From assembly GCA_964535215.1 (NCBI GenBank), contig CAZHST010000007.1, positions 31,290 through 95,289 of the forward strand: 64,000 bases of DNA. The letters run 5' to 3'. The DNA is from JACQHM01 sp964535215 (GTDB lineage: Bacteria; Methylomirabilota; Methylomirabilia; Methylomirabilales; JACQHM01). The position numbers and the translations under genes are program-made. Shown here piece by piece: positions 56,787-64,000 of the stretch (the first letter of the stretch is position 1; every line of letters begins with the position of its first letter). The notes below the pieces were generated by a model. It worked only from the letters and a program-made list of their open reading frames with translations, did not search any database and was not told the origin of the DNA.

Positions 56787-57635
56787 CTAAACCCGCATGG
56801 CCCGGAGCCTCGCCACCCTAGCCTCGGTAGGGGGATGGGTGGAAAACCAGCTTAAGAGGCTTCCCCCCCGTAAAGGATTCACGATGAAGAGGTGAGCCGT
56901 GGCCGGATTGGCATCCAGAGGGACGATCCGGGAGGCCCGGTCCAGCTTCTCCAGGGCGTTGGCCAGGGCCCAGGGCTTCTTCGTGAGAAAGGCCCCCGAG
57001 GCATCGGCCTGGAACTCCCTGGTCCGGGAGATGGCCATCTGGATCAGCACCGCCGCGATAGGGGCGATGATGGCCATGACGATCAAGCCGAGGAGGCCTC
57101 CTCCCCCTTCGTCATCGTCCCTCTGGGGCATGCCCAAGAAGACCCCCCAACGGAGCATGTTGGCAATCCACATGATGGCACCGGCTAAGGTAGCGGCAAC
57201 GGCCATCGTCAGGGTATCCCGGTTCCTGACGTGGGCCAGTTCGTGGGCCAGGACCCCCTCCAGCTCTTCCTCGTCCAGGATCTGCACGATCCCCTCGGTG
57301 ACGGCAACGGCGGCATGGTCAGGCGAGCGTCCCGTGGCAAAGGCGTTGGGGGTCTCTGTCGGGATCAGGTAAAGCCGGGGCATCGGCATCCCAGCCCGCC
57401 GAGCCAAGCCCCGGACCATCTGGTAGAGCCTGGGGGCCTCGGCCTCGGAGAGGGGCTTCGCCCCATACATGGCCAGGACAATCCTATCCGAGAACCAGTA
57501 GGCGCCCAGGTTCATCAGGGCGGCGAAGATCAGGGCAACCGTCAGCCCCCCCCGGCCTCCCAGTCCCCCGCCCAGGAGGAGCAAAAGGCCGGTCAAGAGG
57601 CCTAACAAGGCTGTCGTCTTCAGGGTGTTGTTCAT
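56787..57635 (-). CDS. htpX: Membrane zinc protease HtpX
   Basis: HtpX degrades damaged inner-membrane proteins under stress. The 282-residue product has two N-terminal helices (LLGLLTGLLLLLGG and LTVALIFAALMNLG), HELAH in LEGVLAHELAHVRNRD, two more helices, and REFQADASGA with the third zinc ligand. Length is typical. It lies behind hspR with its own promoter, consistent with a stress-response cluster. Confidence 0.95.
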   Translation of the reverse strand: MNNTLKTTALLGLLTGLLLLLGGGLGGRGGLTVALIFAALMNLGAYWFSDRIVLAMYGAKPLSEAEAPRLYQMVRGLARRAGMPMPRLYLIPTETPNAFATGRSPDHAAVAVTEGIVQILDEEELEGVLAHELAHVRNRDTLTMAVAATLAGAIMWIANMLRWGVFLGMPQRDDDEGGGGLLGLIVMAIIAPIAAVLIQMAISRTREFQADASGAFLTKKPWALANALEKLDRASRIVPLDANPATAHLFIVNPLRGGSLLSWFSTHPPTEARVARLRAMRV

Positions 57636-57734
57636 CGTTTCCCTCCAAACCCGGTAGGGACAAGAGCCAGCATGGCCGCAACGGGCATCATGAAGGTCTC
57701 CCCTCCGCGGATGCTCAATAGAGAGCCTTAGGAA

Positions 57735-57763
57735 AATCTACTATGACATCCACCTCCTGTCAA
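57735..57763 (-). promoter_or_regulatory. Predicted promoter of htpX
   Basis: On the minus strand a perfect TTGACA (57758-57763) is followed after 17 bp by TAGATT (57735-57740, five of six). It overlaps the end of hspR and gives a leader of about 95 nt. I found no HAIR-like element here. Confidence 0.55.
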
Positions 57764-58152
57764 GCCTCATCGGTCCTCTTCCGGGCCAACCCCTGGCGGC
57801 CGACGGGGACAAGGCTTGTAGAGGATTTCGAGCCCATCTGTTGGATCTCCTCGCCCATCCGTTTAAGCAAGGCCTCCATCAGCTCATTCATCTGCCGCTG
57901 CATCGCCTCCATGCGCTCCCGCATGTTCAAGATGATCTGCACCCCGGCCAGGTTCACCCCGAGATCCCGGGTCAGTTTGAGGATCAGCTCAATCCGGTCC
58001 ACATCCTCCTGGGAGTAGAGCCTGGTGTTCCCTTCGCTCCGGGACGGGCGGACCAGGCCCTCCCGCTCGTAGGTCCGGAGCGTCTGAGGGTGGATGTCGA
58101 ACATCTCGGCCACCGTGCTGATCATGTAGAAGGGGCGCTTTCCCTTGCGCAT
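57760..58152 (-). CDS. hspR: HspR, MerR-family heat-shock repressor
   Basis: The 130-residue product has the MerR winged helix in its HspR form: YMISTVAEMFDIHPQTLRTYEREGLVRPSRSEGNTRLYSQEDV. A coiled coil follows (LNMRERMEAMQRQMNELMEALLKRM). HspR represses dnaK and other chaperone or protease genes by binding HAIR elements, using DnaK as co-repressor in Streptomyces. It is 4 bp after dnaJ. A HAIR-like site lies in the lon promoter at 63910. Confidence 0.93.
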   Translation of the reverse strand: MRKGKRPFYMISTVAEMFDIHPQTLRTYEREGLVRPSRSEGNTRLYSQEDVDRIELILKLTRDLGVNLAGVQIILNMRERMEAMQRQMNELMEALLKRMGEEIQQMGSKSSTSLVPVGRQGLARKRTDEA

Positions 58153-58156
58153 GGCT

Positions 58157-59293
58157 TCACCTCCTCCCCTGCTCGTGACGCCCCCTGAGGAGATCCCGGC
58201 GGGGATCGTAGGGGTTCAAGCGCCCGAACTCCCTCAGGAGCTCCTGGGATCGAGCATCCAGGTTCGGGGGGAGAACGATCTTCACGGTCACATACTGGTC
58301 CCCTCGACCGCCCCCTTTCAGGTGGGGCACCCCCTTGCCTCTCAGGCGCAGGACCTGGCCGCTCCCGGTTTCAGGCGGGATCACCATGACCGCCGGTCCA
58401 TCGACCGTGGGAATCTCAATCCTGGCCCCCAGGGCTGCCTCGGTCACGGTGATGGGGACCTCGCAGTAGATATTGTCCCCCTTCCGCTCGAAGAAGGGGT
58501 GGGGCCGGACCCTGGTGATGATGTAGAGGTCACCCGGTGGGCCGCCGTTTCGACCGGCCTCACCCATCCCCGGGATCCTGACCTTCGAGCCGTTATCCAC
58601 ACCCGGTGGGATCTTGACCGCGATCCGCTCGGTTTTCAGGGTGGTCCCCCGGCCGCCGCAACTAAAGCAGCGCTCAGCCCCCACCTGTCCCGTCCCGCCG
58701 CATCGAGGGCATGGTTGACGGAGGCTGAAGAATCCCCGGGAGACCCGGCGCTGACCGCTTCCCTGACATTCAGGGCACACCTCCCGCCGCCCCCCAGCGG
58801 ACCCCGTCCCTTGACAGGAGACGCAGGTGACGTGCCGTTGAAGGGTGATCTCAGTGGTGAGTCCCTTCACGGCATCCTCGAAATCCAGATCCATGGTGTA
58901 GTGGAGATCTTCCCCCTTCTCGGGGGCCGTCGTGGTCTGGGTCCGGCCGAAGCTCCCGAACAGGTCAAAGAGGTCGCCGAAGCCCTCAAACCCTCCCTGC
59001 GAGAATCGAGAGAAGTCGAAGTCGAAATCGAACCCCGTGCCAGGCCTTCCTGCCTCGAACCCGGCGGCTCCAAGGCCAGCATGACCGTAGAGGTCGTACT
59101 GCTTCCGCTTCTCAGGGTTGCTTAAGACCTCGTAGGCTTCGGTGATCTCCTTGAACCTCTCCTCGGCTGCCTTATCCCCGGGATTGACGTCCGGATGGTA
59201 TCTCCGGGCCAGGCGACGATAGGCCCGCTTGATCTCCTGCTCGGAGGCATCCCTCCCAACCCCTAAGACCTCGTAGTAGTCCCGCTTGGCCAT
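58157..59293 (-). CDS. dnaJ: Chaperone DnaJ
   Basis: The 378-residue co-chaperone has the J domain with HPD (YHPDVNPGD), a G/F-rich linker, four zinc repeats (CVSCQGTGSAG, CPECQGSGQ, CPRCGGTGQ, CFSCGGRGT) and the C-terminal substrate-binding domain. It stimulates DnaK ATP hydrolysis. It lies 3 bp downstream of dnaK. grpE, often between them, is absent. Confidence 0.96.
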   Translation of the reverse strand: MAKRDYYEVLGVGRDASEQEIKRAYRRLARRYHPDVNPGDKAAEERFKEITEAYEVLSNPEKRKQYDLYGHAGLGAAGFEAGRPGTGFDFDFDFSRFSQGGFEGFGDLFDLFGSFGRTQTTTAPEKGEDLHYTMDLDFEDAVKGLTTEITLQRHVTCVSCQGTGSAGGRREVCPECQGSGQRRVSRGFFSLRQPCPRCGGTGQVGAERCFSCGGRGTTLKTERIAVKIPPGVDNGSKVRIPGMGEAGRNGGPPGDLYIITRVRPHPFFERKGDNIYCEVPITVTEAALGARIEIPTVDGPAVMVIPPETGSGQVLRLRGKGVPHLKGGGRGDQYVTVKIVLPPNLDARSQELLREFGRLNPYDPRRDLLRGRHEQGRR

Positions 59294-59296
59294 ACA

Positions 59297-61219
59297 CTAT
59301 TTTTTGCCGCCGAGGTCCTCGAACTCGGCATCCACAACCTCACCCTCGGCGGGTCCTCGGCCCGTCCCTTGGGACGAGCCCGCACCGGCACCGGCCTCGG
59401 CGGTCTGCCTGGCACCGGCCGCCCGGTACATGGCCTCGGCCATCCGGTGGGAGGCCTTGGTCAGGCGATCGATGGCCTGGCGCATCCGGTTCACCTCGCC
59501 GGACTCCAAAGCCTTCTTAGCCTCGGTCAGGGCCTCCTCAATGGACCCGATCTCCGCCACAGGGATCTTCTCCCGGTTCTCGTTCAGCATCTTCTCCGTC
59601 GTGTAGATCAAGCTGTCGAGTTGGTTCCTGACCTCAATCTCCTCTTTCCGCCGCCGGTCCTCCTCGGCGTACCGCTCGGCCTCCTTCACCATCCTGTCAA
59701 TCTCTTCCTTGGTCAGCCCTGAGGAAGCGGTGATGGTGATGGCCTGCTCCCGGCCGGTGGCCCGATCCTGGGCCTTGACGTTCAGGATGCCATTCGCGTC
59801 AATATCGAAGGTCACCTCGATCTGGGGCACCCCCCTGGGCGCGGGCGGGATCCCCACCAGGTGGAAACGACCCAGGGTCCGGTTATCCTTGGCGAGGGGA
59901 CGCTCCCCCTGAAGGACGTGGATCTCGACGGAGGTCTGGTTGTCGGCGGCGGTGGTAAAGATCTCGCTCTTCTTCGTCGGGATCGTCGTGTTTCGCGGGA
60001 TCAGGACCGTCATCACACCGCCCAGGGTCTCAATCCCAAGGGAGAGGGGCGTCACATCCAGGAGGACGATATCCCGGACCTCGCCGGTCAGGACCGCCGC
60101 CTGGATGGCCGCTCCGACGGCGACCACCTCGTCCGGGTTCACGCCCTTGTGAGGCTCCCGGCCGAAGAAGTCCCTGACCACCTGCTGCACCCTAGGCATC
60201 CTGGTCTGCCCCCCAACCAGGATGACCTCGTCAATCTGGTGAGGCTTGAGCCCTGCATCCTCCAGGGCCTGCCGGCAGGGGCCTATGGTCCGCTGGATCA
60301 GATCCTCGACGAGCTGCTCCAGCTTGGCCCTCGTCAGCTTCATGTTCAGGTGCTTTGGCCCCGAGGCATCCGCTGTGATGAAGGGAAGGTTGATCTCCGT
60401 CTCATAGAGGGTCGAGAGCTCGCACTTGGCTTTCTCGGCAGCCTCCTTCAGGCGCTGCAAGGCCATCCGATCCTTCCGGAGATCAATCCCCTGATCCCTC
60501 CGGAACTCGTCCACGATCCAGTTGATGATCCGCTCATCAAAGTCATCACCGCCGAGATGCGTGTCGCCGTTCGTCGCCTTGACCTCGAAGACCCCCTCAC
60601 CAATCTCCAGGATGGAGATGTCGAAGGTCCCGCCTCCCAAGTCGAAGACGGCGATCCTCCCTTCCTTCTTCTTGTCCAAACCATAGGCCAGGGCTGCGGC
60701 CGTCGGCTCATTGACGATCCGGAGGACCTCCAGGCCGGCGATCTTCCCGGCATCCTTGGTCGCCTGGCGTTGGGAGTCGTTGAAGTAGGCCGGGACGGTG
60801 ATGACGGCCTGGGTGATCTTCTCGCCCAGGTAGGCCTCGGCATCGGTCTTCAGCTTCTGCAGGACCTTGGCCGAGATCTCCGGCGGGGAGAACCGCTTGT
60901 TCACCGCCGGGACCTCCACCCACGCGTCCCCGTTCTGGGCCTTCACCACCTTGTACGGGACCAGCTTGATCTCATGCTGGACCTCATCAAAGCGGCGCCC
61001 CATGAAACGTTTGATGGAGAAGATGGTATTTTCGGGGTTGACGATGGCCTGGCGCTTGGCCACCTGGCCCACCAGCTGCTCACCATCTTTCGTAAAGGCG
61101 ACAACGGAAGGGGTCAGGCGGCCCCCTTCGGCGTTGGGGATGACGACCGGATCCCCCCCTTCCATCACGGCAACGACGGAGTTTGTCGTCCCTAGGTCAA
61201 TACCGATGACTTTTGCCAC
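59297..61219 (-). CDS. dnaK: Chaperone DnaK (Hsp70)
   Basis: The 640-residue Hsp70 has the ATPase signatures IGIDLGTTNS, VFDLGGGTFDISIL and VILVGGQTRMPRVQ, the linker region LLDVTPLSLGIET, a substrate-binding domain, and a lid ending in Gly/Ala-rich residues. The start is GTG 61219, behind GGAGGGTCGAA, giving the usual MAKVIG N-terminus. The 208 bp between lon and dnaK show no clear promoter or HAIR element, so it may be transcribed from lon. Confidence 0.97.
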   Translation of the reverse strand: MAKVIGIDLGTTNSVVAVMEGGDPVVIPNAEGGRLTPSVVAFTKDGEQLVGQVAKRQAIVNPENTIFSIKRFMGRRFDEVQHEIKLVPYKVVKAQNGDAWVEVPAVNKRFSPPEISAKVLQKLKTDAEAYLGEKITQAVITVPAYFNDSQRQATKDAGKIAGLEVLRIVNEPTAAALAYGLDKKKEGRIAVFDLGGGTFDISILEIGEGVFEVKATNGDTHLGGDDFDERIINWIVDEFRRDQGIDLRKDRMALQRLKEAAEKAKCELSTLYETEINLPFITADASGPKHLNMKLTRAKLEQLVEDLIQRTIGPCRQALEDAGLKPHQIDEVILVGGQTRMPRVQQVVRDFFGREPHKGVNPDEVVAVGAAIQAAVLTGEVRDIVLLDVTPLSLGIETLGGVMTVLIPRNTTIPTKKSEIFTTAADNQTSVEIHVLQGERPLAKDNRTLGRFHLVGIPPAPRGVPQIEVTFDIDANGILNVKAQDRATGREQAITITASSGLTKEEIDRMVKEAERYAEEDRRRKEEIEVRNQLDSLIYTTEKMLNENREKIPVAEIGSIEEALTEAKKALESGEVNRMRQAIDRLTKASHRMAEAMYRAAGARQTAEAGAGAGSSQGTGRGPAEGEVVDAEFEDLGGKK

Positions 61220-61427
61220 TTCGACCCTCCTGTCTCTCTTGAAGCAACCGGGCAAACGATCCGCCTATTCGAAACTCGTCCAGCAAAGGAAACTCCAGGA
61301 TCCGCTGGAAGCGGCCACCGGCCGGTTCCAGGCGGTAACAGCCTTAGGATGAAGGTGTTGCCCACGATGGAGATCCCGACAACTCCAGTACTACTTTTCC
61401 TCACCTCCTTTCCCCTGGTGAGACACC

Positions 61428-63866
61428 CTATCCGACCAAGACGGGTTTCGTCCCTTCAACGAATTCATCCAATCGTTCGAAGGGCCTCTCCTCCGCACCG
61501 GAGAGGGCGATGGCGAGGGCCTCTTCGATCCTGCTCACCAGGTGGAACGTCATCTCCCCCCGGATTGCCTCGGGGATATCCTCTAACAAGTTCTTCCTGT
61601 TCCGCTCGGGGAGGATGACCTCCCGGATCCCGGCCCGCCGGGCGGCCAGGACCTTCTCCTTAATCCCGCCGACGGGGAGGATCTGACCGGAGAGGGTGAT
61701 CTCCCCGGTCATGGCCACCTCCCGAGCCTTTCGACCGGTCAAGAGGGAGACGAGGGCCACAACCATTGTAACCCCGGCCGAGGGGCCATCTTTAGGGATC
61801 GCCCCCTCCGGAACATGGAGGTGGATGTCGTGCTCACCGTAGAAGTTCTCATTGATCCCCAAATCCTTGGCGTGGGCCCGGACCCAGGAGATGGCCGCCT
61901 GAGCTGACTCCTTCATGACCTCCCCCAGGTGACCGGTAAGGGTCAAGGTTTTGCCTCCTTTCATCTTTGTCGCCTCGATGAAGAGGAGATCACCTCCCGC
62001 CGGGGTCCAGGCGAGGCCAATGGCCACGCCCGGTACCTGGATCCGGTCCTTGCCCTCTTCCTCGAAGAACCGGGGGGCGCCTAGGAACCGCTCGACCAGG
62101 TCCGGCGTCACCTCGCACCGCTCCTCTTTCCCCTCGGCGATCCTCTTGGTAATCTTCCGAACGATGGAAGCGATCTCCCGTTCCAGGTTCCGGAGGCCCG
62201 CCTCCCGGGTGTACTCCCGGATGAGCTTGACCACGGCCTTGTCGGTGAAGGCAATCTGCTCGTGGAGTTTCAGACCATGCTCCTGAGCCTGCTTGGGAAT
62301 CAGGTGGCGTTTCGCGATCTCCAGCTTCTCCTCCTCGGTGTAGCCGGGGAGCTCGATCACCTCCATCCGATCCCGGAGGGCGGGAGGGATCGGGTCCAAG
62401 ATGTTAGCGGTGCAGATGAAGAGGACCTTGGAGAGGTCGAAGGGGAGATCAATGTAGTGGTCCCGGAAGGAATGGTTCTGCTCCGGATCCAAGACCTCCA
62501 GGAGGGCGGAGGCAGGATCCCCGCGGAAATCCATCCCCAGCTTGTCTACCTCGTCCAGCATGAAGACAGGGTTTTTGGTTTCAGCCCGCCTGATCCCCTG
62601 GATGATCTGGCCGGGGAGGGACCCGATGTACGTCCGCCGGTGCCCCCGGATCTCCGCCTCGTCCCGCATCCCCCCCAGAGAGATCCTGATGAACCGCCTC
62701 CCCAAGGCCCGGGCGATGGACCGCCCAAGGGAGGTCTTCCCCACCCCCGGAGGCCCCACGAAGCAGAGGATTGGGTTCCTGGTCGTGGGGTTCAGCTTCC
62801 TGACGGCCAGATACTCTAAGATCCTTTCCTTAACCTTCTCCAAACCGTAGTGGTCCTCGTCCAGCACCTCTTTTGCCTTCAGGAGGTCAATCTCCTCGGG
62901 GGTCTCTTTGGACCAGGGGAGGGCAATCAGCCAGTCGAGGTAGGTCCGGCTGACCGTGTACTCGGCTGCCTGGGGTGGGATCTTTGCCAGCCGATCCAGT
63001 TCCCTCAGGGCTTCTTTCTTGGCCTCCTCGGGCATCCCGGCGGCTTCGATCTTCTGGCGAAGCTCCTCGATCTCCTGGGTCCGTTCATCCGTCTCCCCCA
63101 GCTCCCGCTGGATCGCTTTCAGTTGCTCCCGAAGGTAATACTCTCGCTGGGTCTTTCCCATCTCCGATTGCACCTGGGATTGGATCTTCGAACCCAGCTC
63201 GGCGACCTGAAGCTCCCTGGTCAGGAGGGAGAGAAGGCGACGGAGGCGCCCCTTAAGATCAAGGGCTTCCAGGATCTCCTGCTTCGATTGGGTAGAAAGG
63301 AAGGGGAGATTTGCCGCAATGAAATCCGCCACCTCCCCGGGATCGGTCATGTTCGAGGCCACGGCTTGGAGCTCGTCCGGGAGCGACTGGGAGAGGGCAA
63401 CAATGCGCTGGAACAGGTGCATGACGTTCCGGAACAGGGCCTCCATTTCCACGTCCGGTTCGACAGGTTCTGGTTTCAGGGTCTTGACCTTTGCCTGGAG
63501 GAAAGGCTCGGTCTGGATGATCTCGTCAATCCTGAACCGGTTGAGGCCCTGGACGATGATGTTCAAGCCCCCGGTAGGAAGCCGGAACATCCTTAAAATG
63601 GAAGCCGCCGTCCCAATCTGGTGGAGGTCACCGGCTTTGGGATCCTCGATGCCTGGATCCCGCTGGGCGACGACCCCGATAATCTTGTCGGATCCCATGG
63701 CCTGTTCAACAAGCCTGATCGAGCGCTCCCGGCCAATCGCCAGAGGAAGAACAGCATTGGGGAAAAGGACCGAATCCCTCAAAGGAAGGATTGGAAGCTC
63801 CTCTAGCGTATTGCTCATTTCCGGGGTTTCTTGAGGGGTTTCGTGGGCTTTGAGCTCTTTTTTCAT
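61428..63866 (-). CDS. lon: ATP-dependent protease Lon
   Basis: The 812-residue protease has the LON N-terminal domain (LPILPLRDSVLFPNAVLPLAIGR), an AAA+ module with GPPGVGKTS and VFMLDEVDK, and the Ser-Lys protease domain with PKDGPSAG (catalytic Ser) and KEKVLAARRAG (catalytic Lys). It degrades damaged and regulatory proteins. The ATG at 63866 begins about 28 nt after the predicted start site; an ATG at 63818 also fits. HspR controls lon in some actinobacteria, which agrees with the HAIR-like site in its promoter. Confidence 0.97.
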   Translation of the reverse strand: MKKELKAHETPQETPEMSNTLEELPILPLRDSVLFPNAVLPLAIGRERSIRLVEQAMGSDKIIGVVAQRDPGIEDPKAGDLHQIGTAASILRMFRLPTGGLNIIVQGLNRFRIDEIIQTEPFLQAKVKTLKPEPVEPDVEMEALFRNVMHLFQRIVALSQSLPDELQAVASNMTDPGEVADFIAANLPFLSTQSKQEILEALDLKGRLRRLLSLLTRELQVAELGSKIQSQVQSEMGKTQREYYLREQLKAIQRELGETDERTQEIEELRQKIEAAGMPEEAKKEALRELDRLAKIPPQAAEYTVSRTYLDWLIALPWSKETPEEIDLLKAKEVLDEDHYGLEKVKERILEYLAVRKLNPTTRNPILCFVGPPGVGKTSLGRSIARALGRRFIRISLGGMRDEAEIRGHRRTYIGSLPGQIIQGIRRAETKNPVFMLDEVDKLGMDFRGDPASALLEVLDPEQNHSFRDHYIDLPFDLSKVLFICTANILDPIPPALRDRMEVIELPGYTEEEKLEIAKRHLIPKQAQEHGLKLHEQIAFTDKAVVKLIREYTREAGLRNLEREIASIVRKITKRIAEGKEERCEVTPDLVERFLGAPRFFEEEGKDRIQVPGVAIGLAWTPAGGDLLFIEATKMKGGKTLTLTGHLGEVMKESAQAAISWVRAHAKDLGINENFYGEHDIHLHVPEGAIPKDGPSAGVTMVVALVSLLTGRKAREVAMTGEITLSGQILPVGGIKEKVLAARRAGIREVILPERNRKNLLEDIPEAIRGEMTFHLVSRIEEALAIALSGAEERPFERLDEFVEGTKPVLVG

Positions 63867-63900
63867 AGGCTGAGACCTCGTCTGTTGGTCATCACCATAA

Positions 63901-63929
63901 ATATTAAAACTTGAGTGTTAATTTGTCAA
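63901..63929 (-). promoter_or_regulatory. Strong predicted promoter of lon
   Basis: On the minus strand a perfect TTGACA (63924-63929) and TAATAT (63901-63906, five of six) are spaced by exactly 17 bp, in an AT-rich stretch. Confidence 0.7.
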
Positions 63930-63930
63930 T
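63910..63930 (-). promoter_or_regulatory. HAIR-like HspR site in the lon promoter
   Basis: The HAIR consensus is CTTGAGT-N7-ACTCAAG. On the minus strand the sequence is ATTGACA-AATTAAC-ACTCAAG: the right half is perfect and the left half keeps the TTGA core. The left half coincides with the -35 and the right half fills the spacer, so a bound HspR would block RNA polymerase. Confidence 0.55.
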
Positions 63931-63956
63931 CCTTTTAAGTGTGAAAATTGAAAATA

Positions 63957-64000
63957 TTAAGACAAGATCCTTTTGAGCTCTTCCCCTTCAATCACCTCCT
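63957..64000 (-). CDS. 3' end of a gene running off the window, possibly ftsH
   Basis: A minus-strand frame enters from the right edge and ends at TAA (63957-63959), reading EVIEGEELKRILS. An acidic G-E-E-L/I-x-x-I/L ending is common at the C-terminus of FtsH proteases, and lon-ftsH proximity is plausible. Fourteen residues are too few for a firm name. Confidence 0.3.
   Translation of the reverse strand, partial: EVIEGEELKRILS

Noticed and set aside
59861..61195. 444-codon open frame on the plus strand opposite dnaK
   Set aside because: It is the complement of a fully conserved DnaK and its composition (Gly, Asp, Leu, His rich) is typical of antisense shadow frames.
61192..61404. Small frame between lon and dnaK starting at a GTG in GGAGGTGAGG
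   Set aside because: The start codon overlaps the would-be ribosome-binding site, the product matches nothing, and it runs into dnaK out of frame.
1..64000. tRNA and rRNA genes
   Set aside because: I looked for T-loop and anticodon-arm patterns in the spacers and saw none; nearly all space is protein-coding. A dedicated tRNA scan would be decisive.

Overview
The window is a gene-dense, GC-rich stretch of a bacterial chromosome with one 100-N scaffold gap (7302-7401). The organism looks Gram-negative: there are several lipoproteins, a beta-barrel-like outer-membrane protein, a lytic transglycosylase, and UbiA/UbiE quinone enzymes. Other features are unlike Proteobacteria: dnaK-dnaJ-hspR with HspR-type control, DivIVA beside YggT, PSP1 next to holB, and DUF2905 between ruvB and queA. 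A deep-branching phylum such as NC10/Methylomirabilota or a Nitrospira- or delta-like lineage fits, but this is inferred from gene content only.

Layout. 1-3241: a decayed TnpB-like fragment, a secreted protein, a galT-like/M48 peptidase pair and a proline-rich lipoprotein. 3513-9585: yebC-ruvC-ruvA-ruvB-DUF2905-queA-tgt-yajC (Holliday junction processing, queuosine, Sec accessory); queA carries an expanded loop made of 7-bp repeats, and the assembly breaks there. 9598-15068 (minus): rlmI, a lipoprotein, ald, a toxin-antitoxin-like pair whose toxin is broken, nadE and a nitrilase. 15155-18847: HEAT-repeat and HD-GYP proteins, two sharing a homologous N-terminal domain. 18955-28200: priA, HU, an orphan GroES-like protein, selA, tmk, holB, PSP1. 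28231-36362: metG, cstA with a 31-codon gene behind it, ubiE-ubiA, a lytic transglycosylase, an M48-LysM peptidase and a TPR protein. 36444-37723: DAHP synthase aroF behind a complete transcription attenuator. 37743-41998: bioB-bioF-bioA-bioD.

42072-52945 (minus) is one tightly packed run starting at chrB: a CX3CH cytochrome c, a P19/Tp34-like metal-binding protein, a DUF1080-like protein, an MFS transporter, an outer-membrane protein, a ferric-type ABC transporter (fbpA-B-C), uvrC and ogt. It begins at a good promoter flanked by repeated TGTTACAG elements and may be a ChrB-controlled metal or redox operon.

53088-64000: thrB and proC (divergent), yggT, divIVA, DUF167, a lipoprotein, htpX, hspR, dnaJ, dnaK, lon, and the end of another gene at the edge. 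The lon promoter carries a HAIR-like element, the known HspR site, which links hspR to lon.

The strongest new observations are the aroF attenuator with a Phe/Tyr/Trp leader peptide, the chrB-to-fbp operon with its repeated operator, the HAIR-like lon promoter, the orphan GroES, the paired HEAT/HD-GYP proteins, and a family of 7-bp tandem repeats, one copy of which lies inside queA. Promoter calls rest on reading -35/-10 hexamers by eye. Family assignments rest on recognising motifs; no database search was run.
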